The notes under the pieces were generated by a model. It worked only from the letters and a program-made list of their open reading frames with translations. It was not told where the DNA came from and made no database searches. Below are positions 24,847 to 33,287 of a DNA stretch of 64,000 nt, one piece after another. Location of the stretch: the NCBI GenBank assembly GCA_008125075.1, contig VLTH01000002.1, positions 2,666,843 through 2,730,842 on the forward strand, read 5' to 3'. This stretch comes from Acetivibrio alkalicellulosi. GTDB lineage: Bacteria; Bacillota; Clostridia; Acetivibrionales; Acetivibrionaceae. The stretch's first letter is position 1, and every line of letters begins with the position of its first letter. The position numbers were made by a program, and so were the translations under genes.

Positions 24847-25155
24847 TTATCTTTTAAATCTATTACCTGTATTTGAATAAACTAATATAAATACTGTTAT
24901 AATAGAAAATAATGCAATCCCAATATATAATATTATCTTACTTTCCCACAATTCACTAAAAAGAAAAAAACACATGCTAACTGCGTATAAAAACATAGCT
25001 TTTCCCATGAATTTACATAATAATATGGTATTATATTGGCTCTTTTTCTTTTTAGACATGGTATTGTATCCTGCAATTAAAAAGGCTCCTTTTCCCATTG
25101 AGAACATAATTCCCAAACCTATAAATAATACAATACCTAGAATTAAAATAAACAT
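24847..25155 (-). CDS. DUF3784-type small membrane protein
   Basis: The product is 102 residues from ATG 25155. The longer frame (start 25197) would overlap the upstream gene by 26 bases, whereas GGTGAG lies before the shorter start. There are three membrane helices (MFILILGIVLFIGLGIMFSM, MFLYAVSMCFFLFSEL, IILYIGIALFSIITVFIL) and the family signature GKGAFLIAGYNTMSKKKKS between the first two. The family function is unknown; it is common in clostridia and bacilli. It is the last gene of the SPFH operon, 17 bases after the ribbon-helix-helix gene. Confidence 0.75.
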   Translation of the reverse strand: MFILILGIVLFIGLGIMFSMGKGAFLIAGYNTMSKKKKSQYNTILLCKFMGKAMFLYAVSMCFFLFSELWESKIILYIGIALFSIITVFILVYSNTGNRFKR

Positions 25156-25171
25156 AATCTCACCATCTTTC

Positions 25172-25360
25172 TTATTCAATAAAGTTTTCCGTTCCATCTT
25201 TTTTTGACTTTTTTCTTTTCTTTACACACTCAGTTAATAAAAATTCTATTTGACCATTTAATGATCTAAAATCATCTTCCGCCCATTCAACTAATTCCTT
25301 CCAAAGGGAAGACGATAGCCTGAGCATCAATTGTTTTTTATCTTTACCTTTGCTATCCAT
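25172..25360 (-). CDS. Ribbon-helix-helix (Arc-type) DNA-binding protein
   Basis: The product is 62 residues. KKQLMLRLSSSLWKELVEWA followed by DDFRSLNGQIEFLLTECVKK fits the ribbon-helix-helix pattern: a short strand (QLMLRLS), then two amphipathic helices. Arc/MetJ-type dimers bind inverted repeats. The palindrome before the operon is a natural candidate site, so autoregulation is inferred. AAAGGATG precedes the ATG. It sits between the SPFH gene and the DUF3784 gene in one unit. Confidence 0.8.
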   Translation of the reverse strand: MDSKGKDKKQLMLRLSSSLWKELVEWAEDDFRSLNGQIEFLLTECVKKRKKSKKDGTENFIE

Positions 25361-25383
25361 CTATCGTCATCCTTTCTATTATA

Positions 25384-26406
25384 CTAATATAGTGAACCAC
25401 TGTTTACAATCGGTTGAGCATCTTTATTTCCACAAAGAACAACCAGTAAATTACTGACCATTGCAGCTTTTCTTTCTTCGTCTAATTGGACAATTTCATT
25501 CTCATTAAGTTTAGCTAATGCCATTTCAACCATTCCAACTGCTCCCTCCACAATCATCTGTCTTGCATCAATTATAGCTGATGCTTGTTGCCTTTGAAGC
25601 ATTACTGCCGCTATTTCTGGAGCATATGATAGATGTGTTATCCTTGCTTCAACAATCTCTAAACCTGCAATTTCAACTTTCTCCTGTATTTCTACTTTTA
25701 ACTTTTCTGCAACTTCCTGACTACTTCCACGCAAAGATTTTTCATTGTCATCTCCTGTAACATCATAGGGATATAGTCTTACAATATTACGCAGTGCTGA
25801 GTCACATTGAGTAGATAAATATTCTACATAGTTATCTACATTAAAAACTGCTTTTGTTGTATTAACAACCTTCCATATTACAACAATTCCAATGATAATA
25901 GGATTGCCTAATTGGTCATTTATCTTCTGCTTTTCATTATTTAAAGTTATAGTCTTTAAGCTTATCTTTTTGCTGCCGCCTACAGATACTGTGCCAGTCC
26001 ATTGGGATAAATTATTCATGGCCTGTGAGCCATTTTCTGTAACTGCCGCTGGCTTTGCTGCTGGATTAACAGCTGTAGCAAAAGGATTTACAAAGAAAAA
26101 TCCTTCCTCCTTAAGAGTTCCATAATACTTGCCAAAAAGAGTTAAGACAAGAGCTTCATTTGGCTTTAGTACTTTTAATCCCCCATATAATATTGGACCA
26201 ATAACAAATGCAACTATAGAACCTACAACAATTAAAGTTATACCAATGCCTATTTTACCTTGATTTACAATTAAAATTCCCCAGATAAAAACTCCAGTAA
26301 AAGCAAGTATCATCAAAGTGTTTAATATGAGAGCTACCATACCATTTCCTGTTTTAGGTGATATTTCTTCATAGTGTTTTTGTTTCTCATTAATATTATT
26401 TGTCAT
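25384..26406 (-). CDS. SPFH/Band-7 domain membrane protein
   Basis: The product is 340 residues. Two membrane helices lie near residues 22-45 and 52-75. The Band-7 domain follows: [62 protein letters not shown] and [19 protein letters not shown]. These match the SPFH proteins that scaffold membrane microdomains or proteases. There is a long Ala/Asn-rich loop after [22 protein letters not shown] lies before the ATG. It heads the SPFH/RHH/DUF3784 operon. Confidence 0.88.
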   Translation of the reverse strand: MTNNINEKQKHYEEISPKTGNGMVALILNTLMILAFTGVFIWGILIVNQGKIGIGITLIVVGSIVAFVIGPILYGGLKVLKPNEALVLTLFGKYYGTLKEEGFFFVNPFATAVNPAAKPAAVTENGSQAMNNLSQWTGTVSVGGSKKISLKTITLNNEKQKINDQLGNPIIIGIVVIWKVVNTTKAVFNVDNYVEYLSTQCDSALRNIVRLYPYDVTGDDNEKSLRGSSQEVAEKLKVEIQEKVEIAGLEIVEARITHLSYAPEIAAVMLQRQQASAIIDARQMIVEGAVGMVEMALAKLNENEIVQLDEERKAAMVSNLLVVLCGNKDAQPIVNSGSLY

Positions 26407-26423
26407 ATCATGACCCCCTTGTT

Positions 26424-26470
26424 TTATATTATCATCATGATATCAATTTAATATCATGATGATAATATAA
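26424..26470. promoter_or_regulatory. Perfect palindromic operator before the SPFH operon
   Basis: Two 20-base arms (26424-26443 and 26451-26470) match perfectly around a 7-base centre. The palindrome touches the -10 box of the operon promoter, and a further half-site-like ATATCATGA lies at 26405-26413. No T-run follows, so it is more likely an operator than a terminator. The ribbon-helix-helix protein of the same operon is the likely ligand (inference). Confidence 0.8.
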
Positions 26471-26498
26471 TAGTACTACATTATTTTCGAATTGTCAA
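26470..26498 (-). promoter_or_regulatory. Sigma-A promoter of the SPFH operon
   Basis: The minus strand reads TTGACA (26493-26498), a 17-base spacer, then TACTAT (26470-26475). The palindrome begins at its downstream edge. Confidence 0.8.
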
Positions 26499-26514
26499 TA
26501 TAATCCTATGAAAA

Positions 26515-26552
26515 GGGTACATTTAATAAATGTGAAGAAAAATATTCACCCC
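26515..26552. repeat. Short dispersed repeat, GGGT...ACCC type, copy 1
   Basis: GGGTACATTTAATAAATGTG followed by AAGAAAAATATTCACCCC closely matches 63870-63906. It lies between the galM terminator and the SPFH promoter. Confidence 0.6.
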
Positions 26553-26555
26553 TAT

Positions 26556-26600
26556 AAAAAAAGACCATCCTTTAGACAATTTAGCCAAAAGAATGGTCTC
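26556..26600 (-). terminator. Terminator of galM / end of the xylan-uronate locus
   Basis: On the minus strand GACCATTCTTT and AAAGGATGGTC form the stem, followed by a run of seven Ts. It lies just past the galM stop (26610). Confidence 0.85.
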
Positions 26601-26609
26601 TTAAAAAAA

Positions 26610-27650
26610 TTAAACAAATTTATATATTGTAGTGTGTTTATATTCCTCTCCCGCCTTTAAAATAGGTGATGGAAAATGTTTATGTTTTAAGCTGTTGGGG
26701 AAATACTGGGTTTCTAAACATAGTCCGCTTCTTGGTATGTACTTAGCACCATCTTTTCCGGCATCCCCTCTTAGAATATTATTACCTGAGTAAAACTGTA
26801 TGCCAGGTTTTGTTGTATAAACTTCCATCCGCCTTTTGCTTGCTGGATCAAAAACTTCAGCTGCTTTTTCTAATATGCTTTTAGTATTAAGTACCCAGTT
26901 GTGATCAAACCCTTTTCCATAGATAATCTGAGTATAATTACTATTTATGTCTTCTCTAACTGATTTTATTTTTGTAAAGTCCATTGGAGTTTCAAAAACC
27001 TTTCTTATTTCGCCTGTAGGTAGAGAAAACTCATCAGTAGGTGTAAAACTATCTGCGTTAATCATAACCTGATGATCTAAAATATCACCTAAACCATGAC
27101 CAGAAAGATTAAAGTAAGTATGATTAGTTAGGTTTACTACAGTATCTTTATCAGATACAGCATAATATTCAATATTGAGAGAATTATCATTTCCTATCCA
27201 ATATGTTACTTCAACATCAAGGTTTCCAGGGTAGTTTTCTTCTCCGTCATAACTTTTATAAGTTAGTTTTATTCCTTCAGCACTGTTTTTATTTACAATT
27301 TCCCAGTCCCATACTACACCATCAAATCCAACACTACCTCCATGAATATGATTTATCTTCTCATTATTAACCAAGTTATATATTTGTCCATTTAACTCAA
27401 AGGTTGAATTTTCAATTCTATTTGCATGTCTTCCAATGATTCCACCATAAAAACATCTATTTTTATAATAACTGCAAAGTTTGTCATACCCTAAAACTAC
27501 ATCATCCAACCTGCCCTCTTTATCAGGTACATAAAGTGATGTTATTATCCCACCATAATTAGTTATTTTTGCTTTCATACCATTACTATTTTTAAGTACA
27601 AAAATATGTATATCTTTATCATCTATAAACTTTTCTTTAAAAACACTCAA
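26610..27650 (-). CDS. galM: Aldose 1-epimerase (galactose mutarotase)
   Basis: The enzyme interconverts alpha and beta anomers of aldoses such as xylose, galactose and glucose. It is 346 residues from a TTG at 27650 behind AAAGGGG; the ATG at 27668 would start inside the signal. The catalytic pair is visible: His in NLTNHTYFNLSG (~175) and Glu in GLCLETQYFPNS (~305). NYGGIITSLYVPD and GFDHNWVLN are further family motifs. As the last gene of the xylose unit it probably supplies alpha-xylose for XylA. Confidence 0.93.
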   Translation of the reverse strand: MSVFKEKFIDDKDIHIFVLKNSNGMKAKITNYGGIITSLYVPDKEGRLDDVVLGYDKLCSYYKNRCFYGGIIGRHANRIENSTFELNGQIYNLVNNEKINHIHGGSVGFDGVVWDWEIVNKNSAEGIKLTYKSYDGEENYPGNLDVEVTYWIGNDNSLNIEYYAVSDKDTVVNLTNHTYFNLSGHGLGDILDHQVMINADSFTPTDEFSLPTGEIRKVFETPMDFTKIKSVREDINSNYTQIIYGKGFDHNWVLNTKSILEKAAEVFDPASKRRMEVYTTKPGIQFYSGNNILRGDAGKDGAKYIPRSGLCLETQYFPNSLKHKHFPSPILKAGEEYKHTTIYKFV

Positions 27651-27822
27651 ATTTATTACCCCTTTCATATTACGGAAAGCCGCAAGAATTCTTAAAACAT
27701 AGGTCAGTATTCAAAATATTTTAATCCCCCGTATTCTAAACTTCTAAATAGCTAAATTCTCTCAAACACTTCAATATAACTTACTTAAAATAAAAAGCTT
27801 TATTAAAATTTAAGTACAACGT

Positions 27823-27908
27823 AGTAAAAGACTGCTAATAAGCAGTCTTTTACTAACAAGGGAAGTATGGTATATTATTTATGTTTTTCGAAACTTATCG
27901 AAAAACAT
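27823..27908 (-). terminator. Two hairpins downstream of xylA
   Basis: AGTAAAAGACTGCT/AGCAGTCTTTTACT (27823-27836, 27841-27854) and ATGTTTTTCGA/TCGAAAAACAT (27881-27891, 27898-27908) follow the xylA stop at 27918. They may reduce read-through into galM. Confidence 0.7.
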
Positions 27909-27917
27909 ACCACAACC

Positions 27918-29237
27918 TTAATCTTCAAGTATATACTTATTAAGCATAGCTTCAAGGACTTCTTGTCTACCAGATATATTAACAACCTGATCATTTTCAA
28001 GAGCATACTTTTCCAATTCTTTAAATCCTACTTTTCCATCAACAATATCTTTTCCTATGCCACTTTGATAGCTTTTATATCTTTCATCAATAAATTTGTC
28101 AAATTTTCCATCTTCAATCATTTTATGTGCAATTTTCAGACCCTTAGCAAATGCATCCATGCCAGCTATATGTGCATAGAAAAGATCTATTGGCTCAAAT
28201 GATCCTCTTCTAACTTTAGAATCAAAATTCAAGCCTCCTGTTGTAAATCCTCCTGCTTTTAAAGTCTCGTACATTGCAAGTGTACTGTCATAAATGTTTG
28301 TTGGGAATTGGTCAGTATCCCAACCTAAAAGTAAATCTCCCTGATTTGCATCAATGCTTCCAAAAATTCCATTTACTCTTGCAACATGCAACTCATGCTG
28401 GAAAGTATGTGCAGCTAGTGTAGCATGATTTGCTTCAATATTCATTTTAAAGTCATTTTCTAATCCATGTGTTTTTAAGAAGCCATATACAGTTGCTGTA
28501 TCAAAATCATATTGATGTTTTGTAGGTTCTTTTGGTTTTGGCTCAATTAAAAACTGTCCTTTAAATCCTATTTCCTCTGCATATTCAACAGCCATATTTA
28601 AGAATCTTCCCATATTGTCAAGCTCAAGCTTCATGTCAGTGTTTAGTAATGTTTCGTAGCCCTCTCTACCACCCCAGAATACATAGTTTTGACCACCTAA
28701 CTCTAATGTGATTTCCATAGCTTTTTTTACCTGAGCTGCTGCAAATGCAAACACATCTGCGTTTGGTGAGGTAGATGCACCATGAACAAATCTACGATTG
28801 CTAAATGCATTTGTTGTTCCCCACAATAGTTTGACACTACTGTTTTTCATATACTCTTTTATTTTTGCAACTATTTCATCAAGTCTTTTGTTTGTCTCTT
28901 TTAAGGTTGATGCTTCAGGAGCTATATCCCTATCATGAAAACAAAAGAACGGTACTCCAAGCTTTTCACAAAACTCAAAATTAGCTTCAACTTTTGCTCT
29001 AGCAATATCCATAGGGTCAGTAAGATTATCCCATGACCTTACTGCCGTACCTGGACCAAATGGATCGGCTCCCACTCCTTGAAATGTATGCCAATATGCT
29101 ACCGCAAACCTTAAATGGTCTTTCATGGTCTTTCCACCAATAACTTCATCCGCATTATAGTACTTAAATGCTAAGGGATTATCTGAATCTTTCCCTTCAA
29201 ATTGTATTTTTGATACGTTCTTAAAAAATTCCGACAT
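27918..29237 (-). CDS. xylA: Xylose isomerase
   Basis: XylA converts D-xylose to D-xylulose with two divalent metals. The product is 439 residues, matching the class II isomerases of clostridia. Motifs: [11 protein letters not shown] (catalytic His and Asp), [35 protein letters not shown] (metal Glu), [17 protein letters not shown] and [20 protein letters not shown] (metal ligands). AGGAGG precedes the ATG. It lies 35 bases downstream of xylB in the same unit. Confidence 0.98.
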   Translation of the reverse strand: MSEFFKNVSKIQFEGKDSDNPLAFKYYNADEVIGGKTMKDHLRFAVAYWHTFQGVGADPFGPGTAVRSWDNLTDPMDIARAKVEANFEFCEKLGVPFFCFHDRDIAPEASTLKETNKRLDEIVAKIKEYMKNSSVKLLWGTTNAFSNRRFVHGASTSPNADVFAFAAAQVKKAMEITLELGGQNYVFWGGREGYETLLNTDMKLELDNMGRFLNMAVEYAEEIGFKGQFLIEPKPKEPTKHQYDFDTATVYGFLKTHGLENDFKMNIEANHATLAAHTFQHELHVARVNGIFGSIDANQGDLLLGWDTDQFPTNIYDSTLAMYETLKAGGFTTGGLNFDSKVRRGSFEPIDLFYAHIAGMDAFAKGLKIAHKMIEDGKFDKFIDERYKSYQSGIGKDIVDGKVGFKELEKYALENDQVVNISGRQEVLEAMLNKYILED

Positions 29238-29272
29238 GTATCTTACCTCCTGTTTATTGTAATTTTAGTAGT

Positions 29273-30802
29273 TTACTCTATAATATTTGATAAATCTGCA
29301 AAATCTTTTTTAAGTGAATTGTATAATCTCTTATACATATCATAGTATTTATTGTATTTTTGATTTAATTTCATATCAGGATTTTGTACAGTTTTAACTT
29401 TTATAACTGCATCACATGCTTCAGCGACATTTTTGTAAACACCTGTTCCTACACCTGCGAGCAATGCAACTCCAAGAGCCGGGCCTTCACTTGAGCTTAT
29501 TGTAGCAATATTTGTTCCAAACACATCAGCCTGCATTTGTCTCCACAACTTGCTCTTTCCTCCACCGCCTGATGCCCTTACCTCTGTAACATCCACGCCC
29601 ATATCCTTTATTATTTCAAGGCAGTCTTTAAGGCTATAGACTACTCCTTCCATTACAGATCTTATAAAATCTGGCTTCTCGTGTTTTGCAGACAACCCAA
29701 AAAATACTCCCTTAGCCTTTGGATCAAGATGTGGAGTCCTCTCTCCCATAAGATAAGGTAAATATATTAACCCTTCACAGCCTGGATTTACTTTTTCGGC
29801 CTCTTGATCCATTAAAATATATGGATCTATTTTCATAAGTTCTCCTGTTCTCTTTTCTTCTATACAAAAATTATCCCTGAACCACTTTAGAGATAATCCA
29901 GCTCCCTGAGTAACACCCATTACATGCCATGTATCAGGAACGGCATGGCAAAAAGTATGAACTCTTCCTAGTGGGTCGATAGTTATATTTTCAGAAAATG
30001 CAAATACAACTCCCGATGTCCCTATAGTTGAAGATATAACACCTGCTTTAACTATACCATTTCCAATGGCACCTGCTGCTTGATCTCCAGCTCCACCAGC
30101 TACACAAGTACCTTCTTTTAAGCCTGTTATTTTTGCAGCCTCTTTATTTACCTTTCCACTTATCTCAAAAGATTCATATAAATCTCCCAGCATACTTCTT
30201 TCTATTCCAAGTTTTTCTAGTACCTCATCACTCCATTTTCTCTTTGGAATGTCCATTAATTGCATACCACTGGCATCTGAAACTTCAGTAGCAAATTCTC
30301 CAGTTAGTCGATACCTAATATAGTCTTTTGGAAGAAGAATTTTACTCACTTTTTCAAATATTTCAGGCTCATTGTTTTTAACCCAAAGAATTTTTGAGGC
30401 TGTAAATCCTGTAAGTGCAGGATTTGCAGTTATTTCAATAAGTCTTTCTTTGCCAATTGTAGATGTAATCTGTTCACACTCTAAATAACTTCTTTGATCA
30501 CACCAAATTATTGCCTTTCTAAGTACATTTGCATTTTTGTCTAGCAGTACTGCTCCATGCATTTGTCCTGAAAGCCCAACACCTTTTATATCATCTACAT
30601 TAACTCCACTTTTTGAAATAACTTTATTTATTGAAATATATGTAGCTTTCCACCAGTCCTCTGGATCTTGCTCAGCCCAGCCTACATTTGGCTGATACAG
30701 TGCATACTCTTCCAATGCACTGGCTATAGTGTTTCCATTTTCATCAAATAAAACAGTTTTTGTACCTGATGTACCTATATCAACTCCAAGTAAAAATGCC
30801 AA
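29273..30802 (-). CDS. xylB: Xylulokinase (FGGY family)
   Basis: XylB phosphorylates D-xylulose to xylulose-5-phosphate. The product is 509 residues from a TTG at 30802 behind GGGGG; another TTG at 30817 lies upstream of that signal. FLLGVDIGTSGTKTVLFDE is the N-terminal phosphate loop, GLSGQMHGAVLLD the sugar-binding loop, GGAGDQAAGAIGNG the FGGY core and ASGGGGKSKLWRQMQADV the C-terminal ATP site. It precedes xylA. A tandem pair of dispersed repeats lies between it and the upstream beta-xylosidase gene. Confidence 0.95.
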   Translation of the reverse strand: MAFLLGVDIGTSGTKTVLFDENGNTIASALEEYALYQPNVGWAEQDPEDWWKATYISINKVISKSGVNVDDIKGVGLSGQMHGAVLLDKNANVLRKAIIWCDQRSYLECEQITSTIGKERLIEITANPALTGFTASKILWVKNNEPEIFEKVSKILLPKDYIRYRLTGEFATEVSDASGMQLMDIPKRKWSDEVLEKLGIERSMLGDLYESFEISGKVNKEAAKITGLKEGTCVAGGAGDQAAGAIGNGIVKAGVISSTIGTSGVVFAFSENITIDPLGRVHTFCHAVPDTWHVMGVTQGAGLSLKWFRDNFCIEEKRTGELMKIDPYILMDQEAEKVNPGCEGLIYLPYLMGERTPHLDPKAKGVFFGLSAKHEKPDFIRSVMEGVVYSLKDCLEIIKDMGVDVTEVRASGGGGKSKLWRQMQADVFGTNIATISSSEGPALGVALLAGVGTGVYKNVAEACDAVIKVKTVQNPDMKLNQKYNKYYDMYKRLYNSLKKDFADLSNIIE

Positions 30803-30826
30803 TCTAATTACCCCCAAACTTTTTTG

Positions 30827-30938
30827 TATACTATTCTTCTCAAAAAGTTTGTTTTTTTAGCAAACTTTTTAGAAGATATAGTTCCTCTGTTTATCGCAGC
30901 GGAACTTAACTACTATGGTTGCAGCTTCCGCTGCGATA
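30827..30938 (+). repeat. Double-hairpin dispersed element, copy B
   Basis: Starts TATACTATTCTTCTCAAAAA, with hairpin CTTCTCAAAAAGTTTG/CAAACTTTTTAGAAG, then ATCGCAGCGGAA/TTCCGCTGCGAT. It is joined head to tail to copy C, between the GH3 and xylB genes. Confidence 0.85.
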
Positions 30939-31047
30939 TACTATTCTTCTCAAAAAGTTTGTTTTTCTAGCAAACTTTTTAGAAGATATAGTTCCTCTGT
31001 TTATCGCAGCGGAACTTAACTACTATGGTTGCACTTCCGCTGCGATA
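30938..31047 (+). repeat. Double-hairpin dispersed element, copy C (tandem to B)
   Basis: Nearly the same as copy B, with few changes (TTTCTAG for TTTTTAG; two bases lost in GGTTGCACTTCC). It ends five bases before the GH3 stop codon. Confidence 0.85.
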
Positions 31048-31051
31048 TGTA

Positions 31052-33223
31052 TTAATAATCAAGTTCTAAAGTATCTCCTATTATTTCAAAAGACCCTTTT
31101 TGAGCTTTCATACCTGTTAATTTAAGACTCCTACTATCAGGCTGGCTTCCAGATATATAAACTTCAAAAAGACCTGATTTTAAAATGCGCATGCCATCTT
31201 CATTAATAAAGGACATTTGTTTTGGTGTCAGCTTGAATCCAACTATGGTATCTTCACCAGGTTTTAGATTTACTCTTTTAAATCCTTCTAAATGCCATTT
31301 TGGACCGCCATTATTATCAATGTCCTTTAAATATAGCTGTACAACTTCATCTGACTGATATATACCTATGTTTTTTACTTTTACACTACATTCAATACTT
31401 TCTCCAACACTTATCTTTTCCTTTGATAGCTTCATTTCTTCATATTCAAATTTAGCATATGAAAGACCATAACCAAATGGATAAAGTGCTTCATTTTCCA
31501 TATACCTATATGTTCGATTTTTCATGGAATAATCCCTAAAATCCGGCAATTCTTCTGTTGTTCTATAAAACGTCACAGGCAGTTTACCTGAAGGACTATA
31601 TTCACCAAAAATTAACGATGCTATTGCAGCCCCGCCTTCTGCGCCCGGGTACCATGCCTGAATAATTGCAGGTATATTTTCATCTGCCCATAAAACTGCT
31701 AGAGCACTACCTGAGAGTAGTACTAAAATTACAGGCTTGCCTACTTTATGTATCTCTTCAAGTAACTCCTGCTGGAGCCCTGGAAGGTTTAAGTGTAGCT
31801 TGTCACCACTAGCATATTCATTAGACACATCTCCTTGTTCTCCCTCAATAGTTGCATCAAGCCCTAAACACATAACAACAACATCCGATCTCTCTGCTGC
31901 TGATATTGCCTCTGCAAATCCATCCCTTGCTTCTGCAAGTCCTGCTTTTTCTTTAAATAAGTGACATCCTTTAGCATAGTATATTCTTACATCTTCAGAA
32001 ACTGCATTTCTTATTCCATCTAATACAGTTACATATTTCGAAGCATTGCCATAATAATTACCAATTAGTGCATCTCTACTATCTGCATTAGGTCCAATTA
32101 GGGCAATTGATTTTATTTTGTCTCTATTAAGAGGTAAAACATTATTTTCATTCTTTAATAATATCATAGTTTTTTTAGAAACCTCAAGAGCAAAACTCCT
32201 ATGTTCTTTACAATCATTTATTTCATATGGAATGCTTGAATAGGGAACTTCATCAGCATTGTCAAACATACCAAGTTTCATTCTTGTGGTCATTAATCTA
32301 ATAACAGATTTATCTATTGTCTCTTCATCAACAAGCCCTTCTTCATGAGCAATTAGCAAATTCCCATACATATTTCCACAATTTAAATCACAACCATTAT
32401 TAACTGCTAATGCAACTGACTCAGGTGCTGTTTTTGTAACCATATGTGTTTCATGAAAATCTTTTATAGCCCAGCAATCAGATACTACATGACCACCAAA
32501 TCCCCATTCTTCTCTCAATATGTCTTTAAGAAGCACCTTACTTCCACAACATGGCTCTCCATTAGTCCTGTTATATGCTCCCATAACAGCTTCAACTTTA
32601 GCTTCCTGAACACACGCTTTAAAAGCAGGAAGATATGTTTCACGCATATCCTTATTAGATGCAACTGCATTAAATTCATGTCTTTCACCTTCTGGTCCAC
32701 TGTGAACTGCATAATGCTTTGCACAGGCAGCAGCCTTAAGGTATTTATTGTGGTTTCCCTGTATTCCTTTAACAAAAGATACTCCCAGTCTAGATGTCAG
32801 GTATGGATCTTCTCCATAAGTCTCATGACCTCTTCCCCATCTAGGATCCCTAAAGATATTAATGTTTGGAGTCCAAAATGTCAAACCTTTATATATGCCA
32901 CAATCTCCTTTTCTTTGAAACTCATGAAATTTAGCTCTTCCTTCTGTAGAAATAACATCTGCAATTTTGTAAATAAGATCTTCATCAAAGGTTGCAGCCA
33001 TACCTATAGCCTGTGGAAACATTGTTGAAGTTCCTGCTCTTGCAACCCCATGAAGTGCTTCGTTCCACCAGTTATATGCAGGTATACCGAGTCTAGGTAT
33101 TGCAGGAGCACCATGTAGCATCTGCATTACCTTTTCCTCAAGAGTCATTCTTGAAACTAAATCCCTAGCTCTTTCTTCAAACCTCAGATTCTTATTTTTA
33201 TAATCAGGTGTTATTTGCTGCAT
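31052..33223 (-). CDS. Glycoside hydrolase family 3 beta-xylosidase (cytoplasmic)
   Basis: The product is 723 residues without a signal peptide. The N-terminal GH3 barrel has MTLEEKVMQML, YNWWNEALHGVARAG and AKHYAVHSGPEGERHEFNA. The nucleophile Asp is in GGHVVSDCWAIKDFH. The C-terminal domain carries KSIALIGPNADSRDALIGNY and WYPGAEGGAAIASLIFGEYSPSGKLP, and a fibronectin-III-like tail (LYLKDIDNNGGPKWHLEGFKR). The WWNEALHG/SDCWAI combination is typical of GH3 xylosidases. It releases xylose from imported xylo-oligosaccharides in the cytoplasm, upstream of xylB-xylA. AGGAGG precedes the ATG. Confidence 0.93.
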   Translation of the reverse strand: MQQITPDYKNKNLRFEERARDLVSRMTLEEKVMQMLHGAPAIPRLGIPAYNWWNEALHGVARAGTSTMFPQAIGMAATFDEDLIYKIADVISTEGRAKFHEFQRKGDCGIYKGLTFWTPNINIFRDPRWGRGHETYGEDPYLTSRLGVSFVKGIQGNHNKYLKAAACAKHYAVHSGPEGERHEFNAVASNKDMRETYLPAFKACVQEAKVEAVMGAYNRTNGEPCCGSKVLLKDILREEWGFGGHVVSDCWAIKDFHETHMVTKTAPESVALAVNNGCDLNCGNMYGNLLIAHEEGLVDEETIDKSVIRLMTTRMKLGMFDNADEVPYSSIPYEINDCKEHRSFALEVSKKTMILLKNENNVLPLNRDKIKSIALIGPNADSRDALIGNYYGNASKYVTVLDGIRNAVSEDVRIYYAKGCHLFKEKAGLAEARDGFAEAISAAERSDVVVMCLGLDATIEGEQGDVSNEYASGDKLHLNLPGLQQELLEEIHKVGKPVILVLLSGSALAVLWADENIPAIIQAWYPGAEGGAAIASLIFGEYSPSGKLPVTFYRTTEELPDFRDYSMKNRTYRYMENEALYPFGYGLSYAKFEYEEMKLSKEKISVGESIECSVKVKNIGIYQSDEVVQLYLKDIDNNGGPKWHLEGFKRVNLKPGEDTIVGFKLTPKQMSFINEDGMRILKSGLFEVYISGSQPDSRSLKLTGMKAQKGSFEIIGDTLELDY

Positions 33224-33287
33224 ATAAAACCTCCTGTAAATAAAGTGATAAGGTTGCCATCTTAAAATTTCTTAAACTCTGTTGCTC

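Noticed and set aside
30827-31047. CRISPR-like array in the tandem repeats
   Set aside because: The units abut without unique spacers, and no cas genes are present.
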